Source: Christensenella sp. UBA6420 (GTDB lineage: Bacteria; Bacillota; Clostridia; Christensenellales; DTU072). From it: a stretch of 9,480 nt of DNA. Below the pieces are notes generated by a model. That model did not search any database. It was not told where the DNA came from and saw only the letters and a list, made by a program, of their open reading frames with translations. Below, in pieces: positions 1 to 6,829 of this stretch. How positions within the stretch are numbered: position 1 is the stretch's first letter; each line of letters opens with the position of its first letter. The stretch lies in NCBI GenBank assembly GCA_002439705.1, contig DJPE01000063.1, positions 185 through 9,664 of the forward strand, in the 5' to 3' direction. Both the position numbers and the translations under genes were made by a program.

Positions 1-594
1 GACACGGAATGTTATTCCGAAATAGAAATAGAAAGGATAGCGAGAGTAGCGTTCGAGCTTGCTCAAAAACGCAGCAAGAAACTTACGAGTATCGACAAAG
101 CCAACGTTCTGGAAAGTTCCCGCCTGTGGCGTTACGCCGTGCACGAAGTGGCTGCCGATTACCCCGACGTAACGGTGAACGATATGTTCGTCGACAACGC
201 GGCTATGCAGCTTGTCAAAGACCCGTCGCAGTTCGACGTAATAGTCACGAGCAATATGTTCGGCGATATTTTAAGCGACCTGTCGAGTATGCTCACGGGA
301 AGTATCGGACTCCTTCCGTCGGCGTCTATGAACGATACCCTTTTAGGTCTTTACGAGCCTGTTCACGGCTCGGCTCCCGACCTTGCCCCCGACGTAGCCA
401 ACCCTATAGCGACCATTCTTTCCGCCGCAATGATGCTCAGATACAGCTTCGATATGGAAACCGAAGCCGCCGATATAGAACGCGCCGTAGAAAAAACTCT
501 CTCCGACGGGTACAGAACCGCCGACCTTTACGACGAAGGCAAAATAATCTGCTCCACGACGGCGATAACGAACGCGATTATCGAGAGAATATAA
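1..594 (+). CDS. leuB: 3-isopropylmalate dehydrogenase, C-terminal part (5' end outside window)
   Basis: Catalyses the NAD-dependent oxidative decarboxylation of 3-isopropylmalate in cytoplasmic leucine synthesis. The reading frame is open from base 1 and codes for 197 residues before TAA; the family is about 350-360 residues, so the N-terminal NAD-side half is missing from the window. Visible family signatures, numbered from the window start, are: DTECYSEIEIERIARVAFE with the catalytic Tyr at about residue 5; DKANVLESSRLWR with the catalytic Lys at about 33; VDNAAMQL and NMFGDILSDLSSMLTGSIG, holding the metal-binding Asp residues; and VHGSAPD, the adenine-side loop. No frameshift or missing key residue is seen. 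leuB often ends a leuCDB-type operon, and the terminator downstream at 734-765 fits that. A longer open frame at 9-668 in another phase is only a shadow. Confidence 0.97.
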   Translation, partial: DTECYSEIEIERIARVAFELAQKRSKKLTSIDKANVLESSRLWRYAVHEVAADYPDVTVNDMFVDNAAMQLVKDPSQFDVIVTSNMFGDILSDLSSMLTGSIGLLPSASMNDTLLGLYEPVHGSAPDLAPDVANPIATILSAAMMLRYSFDMETEAADIERAVEKTLSDGYRTADLYDEGKIICSTTAITNAIIERI

Positions 595-601
595 GCTCTA
601 T

Positions 602-710
602 GCCAAGCGGCTTGCTCGGCGTGAATTGCCAAACAAAGTTTGGCGTTAATTGCCCTTGCGGGCGTTAATTTCCACTGCGTGGAGTTAATTTCCAAAGCCG
701 TTGCTTTGGA
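602..710 (+). repeat. Left array of short hairpins with GTTAATT linkers
   Basis: Five short inverted repeats stand in a row right after leuB: 602-620, 628-644 (GCCAAAC-aaa-GTTTGGC, perfect), 652-663 (GCCC-ttgc-GGGC), 671-683 (TCCAC-tgc-GTGGA) and 691-710 (TCCAAAGC-cgtt-GCTTTGGA). They are separated by GTTAATT at 645-651, 664-670 and 684-690, with a variant GTGAATT at 621-627. Linker period is about 19-20 nt. It is non-coding. The units differ in stem sequence but keep the linker and a TCC or GCC start, so they look like a modular repeat family rather than copies of one element. Function is unknown; candidates are mRNA 3'-end stabilisation or a REP-like element. Confidence 0.75.
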
Positions 711-733
711 TTTACGGATACTATAATTTACAT

Positions 734-765
734 AAGGAATGGAATTTTTCGTTCCTTTTTTCTTT
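734..765 (+). terminator. Rho-independent terminator for leuB
   Basis: An 8 bp stem (734-741 with 750-757, one G-T pair) closes a loop of about 8 nt and is followed on the plus strand by a T-rich run, TTTTCTTT, at 758-765. It lies 140 nt after the leuB stop, between two hairpin arrays. On the minus strand the stem is not followed by T residues, so it should act mainly on leuB transcription. Confidence 0.7.
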
Positions 766-774
766 ATCCTTAAC

Positions 775-864
775 GCCGAAATCTTTGATTTTGGCAATTG
801 TTAGGGCAATTAACTCCGCTCCGCAAGGAGTGGAAATTAACGCCAAACTCGTTTTGCAATTAAC
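775..864 (-). repeat. Right array of short hairpins, inverted relative to the left array
   Basis: Hairpins lie at 775-795 (9 bp with one G-T pair on the plus strand), 815-834 (TCCGCTCC-gcaa-GGAGTGGA, one G-T pair) and 842-857 (one mismatch). AATTAAC linkers, the reverse complement of GTTAATT, lie at 808-814, 835-841 and 858-864. Two stretches match the left array in inverted orientation without mismatch: 829-844 with 661-676 (16 nt) and 835-849 with 637-651 (15 nt). It sits directly downstream of the last gene of the minus-strand operon, so transcripts from both sides end in such arrays. Confidence 0.75.
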
Positions 865-887
865 TCCGACTATATTATGAACTTCAC

Positions 888-1298
888 TTACTCTTTTTCT
901 TCCTGCTCCGCCGTTTCTTCCGCCGTTTCGGCGTTTGCGAGTTCTGCTTTTTCTTCCGCGGGTGGGATTTTTTCGGAGAGAGTTTCGGGTTTGGTAAGAC
1001 CGACGGTATCTTCTACGGGGAGCGAAAAGGCTATGCCCTGCCCGGGAGTGTTAAGACCGACCGCCTTATAAAGGGCGTGCAAAATATCTTCTTTTATTTC
1101 CGACGGAACGATTATCATCACCATTTCTTTCTCCGGTTGGACGGTAATACGGAAGATTTTTTCGGCTTCGGGATTAGCCGTTCCCCTGGCGTGCAGAACG
1201 GTACCGCCCCTTGCTCCGAATTCGCGAGCCGCATCCATTACCGCTTCGCTGAAACCGTTGTTTACGATGCAAATGATCAGTTCGTGTTTCCCTGCCAT
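888..1298 (-). CDS. P-II-like regulatory protein with acidic C-terminal tail
   Basis: A 136-residue P-II family protein, expected to form a cytoplasmic trimer that binds a nucleotide or other effector and controls a partner, most likely the DUF1538 membrane protein upstream. What is seen: a first strand HELIICIVNNG (5-15); GGTVLHARGTA (31-41), where canonical P-II has the start of the T-loop; EKEMVMIIV (56-64); and GQGIAFSLPVEDTVGL (86-101), resembling the C-terminal GDGKIFVLPVEE region of GlnB/GlnK. The T-loop segment is short and has no recognisable GlnB uridylylation tyrosine. Residues 104-136 form an added tail with 12 Glu and 3 Lys. The start at 1298 follows a perfect AAGGAGG with 9 nt spacing, 1 nt after the stop of the preceding P-II gene. 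It is the last gene of the operon. The ligand is unknown. Confidence 0.88.
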   Translation of the reverse strand: MAGKHELIICIVNNGFSEAVMDAAREFGARGGTVLHARGTANPEAEKIFRITVQPEKEMVMIIVPSEIKEDILHALYKAVGLNTPGQGIAFSLPVEDTVGLTKPETLSEKIPPAEEKAELANAETAEETAEQEEKE

Positions 1299-1299
1299 T

Positions 1300-1734
1300 T
1301 TACCTGTCCTCCTTGATAGTCATTCTGTTGTCGCTCAAAAATCCGTACGACAGCACCCCTATTACGCTCGAAAACGGTACCGTTACGGCTATTCCTTTGC
1401 CGTTTCTGACCGTGGCGAATTTTTCTTCCAGCATATCGGTGATTTCCTTTACCTTGTCTTCTCTCACCACGCTGAATATTACCGTCTTGTCCGACTCGTA
1501 CAGACCTAAATATCTCAGCATGTCGGAACTTGCCGTGCCGTGAGCGGCGCACATTATCTGCATGTTCACAGAGCGTTCCTGAATAAGGTCGGCAAAAAAT
1601 TCTCCCTTGTTCCTGTTTACCACCGTTATCAAAAGTTTAAGCCTTTTCGGCGTGGCTTTATTTTTCGTTACCGCCTTGGCTTGTTTTTTTGCGGCGACTC
1701 TTCTTTTCTTTTTGGTTTCGGTATTTTTTTCCAT
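1300..1734 (-). CDS. P-II-like regulatory protein with basic N-terminal tail
   Basis: A 144-residue second P-II-like protein. Residues 1-32 are a low-complexity tail rich in Lys and Arg (13 K/R against 2 E). The P-II fold then runs from RLKLLITVVNRNKG (31-44) through CAAHGTASSDML (62-73) and TVIFSVV (84-90) to GKGIAVTVPFSSVIGVL (112-128). The HGTA motif and the GKGIAVTVP stretch line up with ARGTA and GQGIAFSLP of the neighbouring P-II protein, so the two are paralogues, though clearly diverged. The start at 1734 has AGGTGA a few bases upstream, overlapping the TAG stop of the DUF1538 gene. The adjacency suggests a regulator of the DUF1538 protein, perhaps as a heterotrimer with its neighbour; that is inference. 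A canonical GlnB role is unlikely because the T-loop is not conserved. Confidence 0.85.
   Translation of the reverse strand: MEKNTETKKKRRVAAKKQAKAVTKNKATPKRLKLLITVVNRNKGEFFADLIQERSVNMQIMCAAHGTASSDMLRYLGLYESDKTVIFSVVREDKVKEITDMLEEKFATVRNGKGIAVTVPFSSVIGVLSYGFLSDNRMTIKEDR
1308..1314 (-). promoter_or_regulatory. Ribosome binding site of the last P-II gene
   Basis: AAGGAGG on the minus strand with 9 nt to the ATG at 1298. It lies inside the end of the preceding P-II gene. It is the strongest Shine-Dalgarno in the operon, which suggests the last gene is translated more than its neighbours. Confidence 0.85.
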
Positions 1735-1742
1735 ATCTTCAC

Positions 1743-3329
1743 CTACATAAAATCAATAATCTGCTCATCGTCTGCTCCGACTATGCGTTTCATCGCTTCT
1801 TTTTCTCTTATTCTGGAAGCGACTACGCTGCGAAAACCTAAAAGCTGTATCGTGATAAGGGGAGTCATCGCGACCATCGCCACCACGCCGAACGCATAAT
1901 TCAATATGTAATCGGCTCCGTTAAGAGTGGCGCAAACACCTATCGCAAACGGCAGAATAAAGCTCGACGCAAGCGGTCCGCTGGCGACTCCGCCCGAGTC
2001 GAATGCTATCGCCGTGTAAAGTTTAGGCACGAAGAACGATAACCCCAGCGACAGGCAATAACCGGGAATTAGATAGTACAGTATCGAAAACTTGTAAATA
2101 ATTCTTATTATCGACAGCCCTATCGAAATACCTACGCCCACCGACAAAGCTATCATCATTGACCTTCTCGTGACCATACCCAAAGTGACCTGTTCGACCT
2201 GTTTGTTAAGCACGTGGACGGCAGGCTCGGCAAGGACTACCACCATACCGATAATAAAGGCGAAAATTACAAGTACGGGTTTGTTTTCGGCAAGTTCCTG
2301 CCCTAATCTGAACCCTATCGGCATAAACCCTACGCTGACCGCGGTAAGGAATACGACGAGTCCGACGAAGGTATAAATAATACCTATCGCTATCTGCAAA
2401 ATTTTCTGTTTCGGAAGTTTCAGCACGGTAAGCTGCAACACCGCGAAAAATACGATAATAAGCCCCAACGCCTTGCCCACTTCGAGCATCTGATTAAGTA
2501 ATAAATGCCAAAAGTTAGCGCCGAGATTAGCTTCTACCGAGTAGTCGGCGAGAGCGTACGTAAGGTCTCCTTTCGTGGTAAGGGAAAGCACCGTCACCGC
2601 TATCATAGGTCCGATGGAGCAAAGGGCTATAAGCCCGAAACTGTTTTCGCCCGCGTCCTTGCCGCCGATAGTGGAAGCTATACCTACGCCGAGAGCCATA
2701 ATGAACGGAACGGTAATAGGTCCCGTAGTCACGCCCCCCGAATCGAACGCAAGGGGCATAAAGATACCTTTGCCGTTTTCCGTCATTATAGCCGCAAACG
2801 CGAACAACACCATATAGAAAAACAAAAGTAAGGAAGAAAGGTTCTTTTTCGTGACGATTTTTATTATGGACAGAAGAAGAAATAATCCTACGCCTACTCC
2901 TACGGTGACGATAAGTACCGTTCCGTTAAGCACGGCGCTCACCTGTTCGGCAAGAACCGATAAATCGGGTTCCGCTATGGTAATAAGTACGCCCATAATA
3001 AAGGACACTATCAAAAGAAGTTTCAGATTACCCGATTTCGTAAGACCGCTGCCGACGTGTTCTCCCATAGGCGTCATAGCCATGTCGGCTCCGAGATTAA
3101 ACAGTCCTATGCCTATTATAAGAAAAACCGCCGACACGATAAAGGCGACGAGTTCTTTCGCCGTAAGGCTGACAAGAGGCGTAAAATACATGATAAGCAC
3201 TATTACTACCACGGGTAAAACGGCAATAAGGGATTCCAAAAGTTTCTTTCCGAGTACCTTTTGCGACTCTTTTACCCAAGCTATTTTCATTTCGGGCGCA
3301 ATACTCTTATTCTTCGACACCGCTCTCAT
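1743..3329 (-). CDS. DUF1538 family integral membrane protein (putative transporter)
   Basis: A 528-residue polytopic membrane protein with about 12-14 hydrophobic segments. I recognise it as DUF1538, a family of unknown substrate whose genes are often next to P-II genes, as here. It is an internal tandem duplication. AEPDLSVLAEQV (119-130) and AFDSGGVTTGP (194-204) recur as AEPAVHVLNKQV (367-378) and AFDSGGVASGP (442-452), both exactly 248 residues apart. Each half thus has an AEP helix and a conserved AFDSGGV-x-x-GP element, as expected of a transporter with two pseudo-symmetric halves. The C-terminus is a soluble tail of about 30 residues ending DDEQIIDFM. The start at 3329 was chosen because GGAAA lies about 8 nt upstream; it overlaps the previous gene by 23 nt. 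An alternative ATG at 3290 lacks a ribosome binding site. The cargo is not inferable from sequence. Confidence 0.9.
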   Translation of the reverse strand: MRAVSKNKSIAPEMKIAWVKESQKVLGKKLLESLIAVLPVVVIVLIMYFTPLVSLTAKELVAFIVSAVFLIIGIGLFNLGADMAMTPMGEHVGSGLTKSGNLKLLLIVSFIMGVLITIAEPDLSVLAEQVSAVLNGTVLIVTVGVGVGLFLLLSIIKIVTKKNLSSLLLFFYMVLFAFAAIMTENGKGIFMPLAFDSGGVTTGPITVPFIMALGVGIASTIGGKDAGENSFGLIALCSIGPMIAVTVLSLTTKGDLTYALADYSVEANLGANFWHLLLNQMLEVGKALGLIIVFFAVLQLTVLKLPKQKILQIAIGIIYTFVGLVVFLTAVSVGFMPIGFRLGQELAENKPVLVIFAFIIGMVVVLAEPAVHVLNKQVEQVTLGMVTRRSMMIALSVGVGISIGLSIIRIIYKFSILYYLIPGYCLSLGLSFFVPKLYTAIAFDSGGVASGPLASSFILPFAIGVCATLNGADYILNYAFGVVAMVAMTPLITIQLLGFRSVVASRIREKEAMKRIVGADDEQIIDFM

Positions 3330-4011
3330 TATTTGTTTCCGACGCGTTTTTCTTTTCTTTTTTTATCTTGTCGTATTTGACGACGAAGGTCACAATCAAA
3401 GCTACCAATGATATAGCAACGAACAATGCAAGCACGAGTAAGAGAAGAGATGCGTACCCGCCGAGCAAAATGTTAAGGACGGTTATTATAAGTCCCGCGA
3501 CGAAGTTCCCGAGCACTATTGCAGGCACGCTGTAACGGTACTCCAAATCAAGGAACGCCGCCACGGCGGACCCCGTCCACACGCCCGTCATCGGCAGGGG
3601 TATCGCGACGAAAAGGAATATGCCTAAAATTTTATTAAATTTCTTCTTCCTTGCCACCGTCTTCTCGTCGTCGGTTTTTTCCACGTCTTCCTTTTCGGAA
3701 TTGTCTTCTATCTTCTTTGCCTTTTTTGCGAAAGTTTCTTCCACGGCTAACGCAAGGCTCTTAAAGGCTTTCGTCTTCTTCAACGCCCGTAAGATAGGTT
3801 TTAGACACAGTAGAAGTATCGGACATACTATAAGCGCGCTGCAACAGGACAAAACGTACGCTATCCAAGGGTTCATACCGAGAGCCTTACCTACAGTAAT
3901 CGCTCCCCTTACTTCTATCATCGGCACAACGGATATAAGCGCGGTAGTAACGTATACGTTATGAAATACCGACTGCAACCAGTTTACTATCGCCTGAGTG
4001 AATTCTTGCAT
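3307..4011 (-). CDS. Small multidrug export family (COG2426-type) membrane protein
   Basis: A 234-residue membrane protein of the Sm_multidrug_ex type. The family name implies export, but the substrate is poorly established. Visible marks are PMIEVRGAITVGKALG (30-45), the family's conserved re-entrant-like motif, and IPLPMTGVWTGSAVAAFL (137-154). Hydrophobic segments lie at about 20-32, 48-72, 128-155, 163-184 and 186-211. Between them residues 94-125 form a charged Lys/Glu/Asp linker, probably a cytoplasmic loop, and the C-terminus (212-234) is also charged. The ATG at 4011 was chosen over a frame extending to 4158: it has GAAGGA 9 nt upstream, and the extra 49 residues are unlike the family and overlap the ATP-grasp gene. 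The true overlap with that gene is 25 nt, which suggests translational coupling. Confidence 0.88.
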   Translation of the reverse strand: MQEFTQAIVNWLQSVFHNVYVTTALISVVPMIEVRGAITVGKALGMNPWIAYVLSCCSALIVCPILLLCLKPILRALKKTKAFKSLALAVEETFAKKAKKIEDNSEKEDVEKTDDEKTVARKKKFNKILGIFLFVAIPLPMTGVWTGSAVAAFLDLEYRYSVPAIVLGNFVAGLIITVLNILLGGYASLLLLVLALFVAISLVALIVTFVVKYDKIKKEKKNASETNNESGVEE

Positions 4012-4862
4012 ATTAAATGTTCCTTCGTCGTTTCTATAATATATTCCGAGTAGCGACGAGCCACGTTCTTGCCCGTTACTTTTTCTATCTCGGTAAAATA
4101 TGCGTTGCTGTTGACTTCGATAAGTATCGGCGCGACGGCAAAAAAGTCCACGCCGCAATAATCGAGGTCGAACAGTTCGGCTACTCTTTCCGCCGCTTTA
4201 ACAAACTCTTCGTCCGCGTCCACGGCTATTCCTTTGCCGCCGACGTGGGCGTTACTTCGGAAATCGCCGTCGTTACTGAGCAACATCGCGCAAAAATACT
4301 TCTTTCCGATTACGATAATGCGAGCCGATTTACCCTTACTTTCGCAAACGTACTGTTGATAAAGTTTATCTTTATTCCCGATACTTTCGTCTATTTTTAC
4401 CAAAGAATCGAAATCTTCGGCTAAATAGACTTGTTCGCCTAACGACCCTTTCGCTTCCTTGACTACAAGCGGATAACCTAATTTCTCCCCTACCTTACTA
4501 AGATATTCCGTATCCGTAACGTAAGAAAATTTTTTCGGACTCGGAATAGTCATCGGCGTGACGATTTCTTTATCCCGCGAAGCTACAAGGGCGGTTTTTA
4601 TCTTGTCGTCGGTATTCTCTATCGAAAAGGAAGAGTTAAAAACGAGAGTTCCGCTCTCTTCCATATTTCTTGCTAAGTTTACGTCCTTATCGAAAAACAC
4701 CGCGAAGTCGTAAAAAAACTTCTCGCCTATCGGAAAAGGAATATCGTTTTTTACGATTTCCGTTTCCGCGCCGAGTTCAGCAAGTTCTTCTTTCATCCTT
4801 TCGGCTTGATAGACCGAGGAAGGCGAAGAATAATATCCGTTTATTACTATCGCGCCTTTCAT
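3987..4862 (-). CDS. RimK-type ATP-grasp ligase
   Basis: A 291-residue cytoplasmic ATP-grasp enzyme that would join a carboxylate, activated as acyl phosphate, to an amine or thiol. It matches the RimK layout and length (about 300). An N-terminal Rossmann-like domain (1-100) is followed by PLVVKEAKGSLGEQVYL (131-147), with the ATP-binding Lys and glycine loop. Next come ARIIVIGKKYFCAML (180-194), FRSNAHVGGKG (201-211; RimK has FRSN-x-H-x-GG), GVDFF (237-241) and ILIEVNSNAYFTEIEKVTG (246-264), with probable Mg ligands D239, E249 and N251. In RimK the last motif reads NxSPGLxGIE; here the SPGL part is replaced, so acceptor specificity may differ. The ATG overlaps the upstream stop as TGATG with no clear ribosome binding site, so translation is probably coupled. 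The substrate is unknown; glutamate ligation is only a family guess. Confidence 0.87.
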   Translation of the reverse strand: MKGAIVINGYYSSPSSVYQAERMKEELAELGAETEIVKNDIPFPIGEKFFYDFAVFFDKDVNLARNMEESGTLVFNSSFSIENTDDKIKTALVASRDKEIVTPMTIPSPKKFSYVTDTEYLSKVGEKLGYPLVVKEAKGSLGEQVYLAEDFDSLVKIDESIGNKDKLYQQYVCESKGKSARIIVIGKKYFCAMLLSNDGDFRSNAHVGGKGIAVDADEEFVKAAERVAELFDLDYCGVDFFAVAPILIEVNSNAYFTEIEKVTGKNVARRYSEYIIETTKEHLICKNSLRR

Positions 4863-6799
4863 CAGCCGTTGGTTCTGACAAGGCAGTTCGCGACGGTGAT
4901 AGCGTCGGCGTAATAGCTGTTCATCGTGACGGTGGTAGAAAACTCCTTAAAGTTATGACCGCCCACGGTATCGTAGTATATGCCCGAAGTTACGTCGGCT
5001 ATGCCGTAATAATCGTGACTGGTCGGAATAAAAGATATTTCCACCTTGTGTTCTGTCGAGAAACAGTATCCCGATTTAGAAAGTTCTCCTTCGCTGTCCT
5101 TAGTTTTATCCTGGAACTTAATAACGTAAAAACCGTTCTTATCTGCGGTCACGGTAAATTCCGCCACCACGGTAGTAGTCTTGTCTCCCGTCGTCACCTT
5201 AACGTTCAGCTGCGCTTCGGAAAGTCCCGAAAAACCGTCGTTAATAAATCCGTCCTTATTTACGTCGGTATAAACGTATCCGCAGATAAGAGTGTAATCG
5301 GTCTGGTTCGATTTCTGGAAGTTCTCGCTTCTGAAATACGGCATAACGTAGTCCGCCATAGAGTAGTTATAGTTGCCGTGGATATTCGTTCCGATAGAAT
5401 TCTTAACCGCTTTTTTCTGCAAAGTAAAGGTTATTCCCTGCAGGGCTCTCGTGTAAACGGTGGGAGTCCATGCGCTCACGCCGAAGTTTTTGCCACGGCT
5501 GCGGGCAATACCCGAATTGGAATCGTTATTCAACGCTCTGTTGTTCATTATGGGACGAGTCATATTTTTGCCCCAGTTGAAACCGTCGTAGGTGTAGTAG
5601 GTCTGGAAGTCGCTAAGGTTCTTCGGATACCCTATCGCGTATTCTCCGCCGGCGGTGTTGTCTGCGTCGTCGCTGCCGACTATGCTGTAAAGATACCAGT
5701 CGAGAGCTATCCTTTTAAGGTTCTTGTACGCATCGGAAAATCTTACCGAATAGCTTTCCGACAAGGTAAGGTGCGCTACCTTATTCTTTATACTCTTGTA
5801 GCTTTCTTCCGCCTTTTCGCTCTTTTCTATATCGTAAGCGTAAGAATAATATTTTCTCGTGTCGGTCTGACCGTTATTGTCCACGGTTTCCGTCCTGACT
5901 TCTTCCGTTTCTATCATTTCGACGACCGCACCGTAATCGGTGACTTCGGTAAGAAGTCCGTCGACTACGTTTATCATTCCGTCGGTAGTGGATACATCCG
6001 TCCAGGGAAGTTTATTATCGGGCATGTGCATATCGTCTATCGACATGTACGGGTCGCAAAGAGCTATTCTCGACGGGAGATAGTTTTTATCTAAAGAACC
6101 GCTTTCGCTTGCCGCGTTAAGATAAGACGCCACGCTCAACGCAAGGTCGGCTCCCACGCCGTTACCGATAAATCTAATTTCTTTGCCGTTTACCGCACCC
6201 TTTAAGGTGTCGTCGTAACACTTTTTCATCTCTTCGTAATAAAGAGAAGCGGTGATTTCGGTAAGATTGTTATGCGGGACTTTCGTGGTTTCGTAACTTC
6301 CTTCGCCCGTGTAATAACGCATTTTCGGCAAGGAATAGAACTTAGAAACTATATCTTCCGGGTCACTTTCCACGGCAAAACTCTCCCAATGGAAAATAGC
6401 AACGTTCCATTCGGAAACGTTAAGCCAATAATAGGACAGGTCGAGATTAAGCCCCTGCGCCTTGTAGCCTATACCCTTTTCTACGGTGTAACCCGTGGTA
6501 AGCAATTCGCTCTTAAAGGTGTATTCCTTACTGTCGAGAGTCATCGAAAACTTGCTTCCGTCGCTTTCGCCGGGAATAATTATCGCCGTGGGCTTGGACG
6601 CGCTGTACGGCTTCAACCACTCGAAAGTAAGATTTCCGCTTTCCTTTATCTCGTCGAGATAAGCTATATCGGAAGACTTAATAAGTTCCGTTTTATCGTT
6701 CGTTTTTTCCTTGCACCCCGCCAAAGCCGCGCACAGCAACACGCATAACAATGCGACCACTACGGCTACGGGAATAATCTTTTTTCTTATCATTGTCAT
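4862..6799 (-). CDS. Lipoprotein, serine-less alpha/beta-hydrolase paralogue with C-terminal SdrD_B-like domain
   Basis: A 645-residue predicted lipoprotein: basic n-region, hydrophobic stretch 8-27, lipobox LAGC with Cys29. Residues about 60-400 resemble the hydrolase encoded just upstream. TAIIIPGES (71-79) matches TIIFIHGMQ, IGNGVGADLALSVASYL (211-227) matches the nucleophile elbow TGHSLGANTLFAVTSYM, and LPSRIALCDPYM (241-252) matches LPDRLTYLDAYM. At the elbow the catalytic Ser is replaced by Gly214, the oxyanion-side His by Pro76, and no His is seen near the expected acid-base position, so it is probably not a serine hydrolase. Residues 507-625 form a beta-rich domain starting CGYVYTDVNKDGFINDG, a D-x-N-x-D-G calcium-type loop like SdrD_B domains. 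The start has AGGTTGG about 8 nt upstream of the first ATG; a second ATG is two codons later. It is likely a surface binding protein; the ligand is unknown. Confidence 0.85.
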   Translation of the reverse strand: MTMIRKKIIPVAVVVALLCVLLCAALAGCKEKTNDKTELIKSSDIAYLDEIKESGNLTFEWLKPYSASKPTAIIIPGESDGSKFSMTLDSKEYTFKSELLTTGYTVEKGIGYKAQGLNLDLSYYWLNVSEWNVAIFHWESFAVESDPEDIVSKFYSLPKMRYYTGEGSYETTKVPHNNLTEITASLYYEEMKKCYDDTLKGAVNGKEIRFIGNGVGADLALSVASYLNAASESGSLDKNYLPSRIALCDPYMSIDDMHMPDNKLPWTDVSTTDGMINVVDGLLTEVTDYGAVVEMIETEEVRTETVDNNGQTDTRKYYSYAYDIEKSEKAEESYKSIKNKVAHLTLSESYSVRFSDAYKNLKRIALDWYLYSIVGSDDADNTAGGEYAIGYPKNLSDFQTYYTYDGFNWGKNMTRPIMNNRALNNDSNSGIARSRGKNFGVSAWTPTVYTRALQGITFTLQKKAVKNSIGTNIHGNYNYSMADYVMPYFRSENFQKSNQTDYTLICGYVYTDVNKDGFINDGFSGLSEAQLNVKVTTGDKTTTVVAEFTVTADKNGFYVIKFQDKTKDSEGELSKSGYCFSTEHKVEISFIPTSHDYYGIADVTSGIYYDTVGGHNFKEFSTTVTMNSYYADAITVANCLVRTNG

Positions 6800-6829
6800 T
6801 TAACCAACCTGAAACAAATTTTATGCTTA

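Noticed and set aside
9..668. Plus-strand frame of 219 codons over leuB
   Set aside because: Arg-rich out-of-phase shadow; the leuB frame carries all family signatures.
602..864. CRISPR array
   Set aside because: The constant part is only 7 nt, the units are self-complementary hairpins, and the array reverses direction around a terminator. No cas gene is present.
4012..4158. Longer N-terminus (49 extra codons) for the small multidrug export gene
   Set aside because: The extra residues are Arg-rich and unlike the family, and the ATG at 4011 has a good ribosome binding site.
4670..6094. Plus-strand open frame of 474 codons antisense to the serine-less lipoprotein gene
   Set aside because: Its product is Arg/Val/His-rich with no domain pattern or ribosome binding site, while the opposite strand has a signal peptide, lipobox and paralogy to its neighbour. 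Codon bias in the real gene keeps the antisense frame open.
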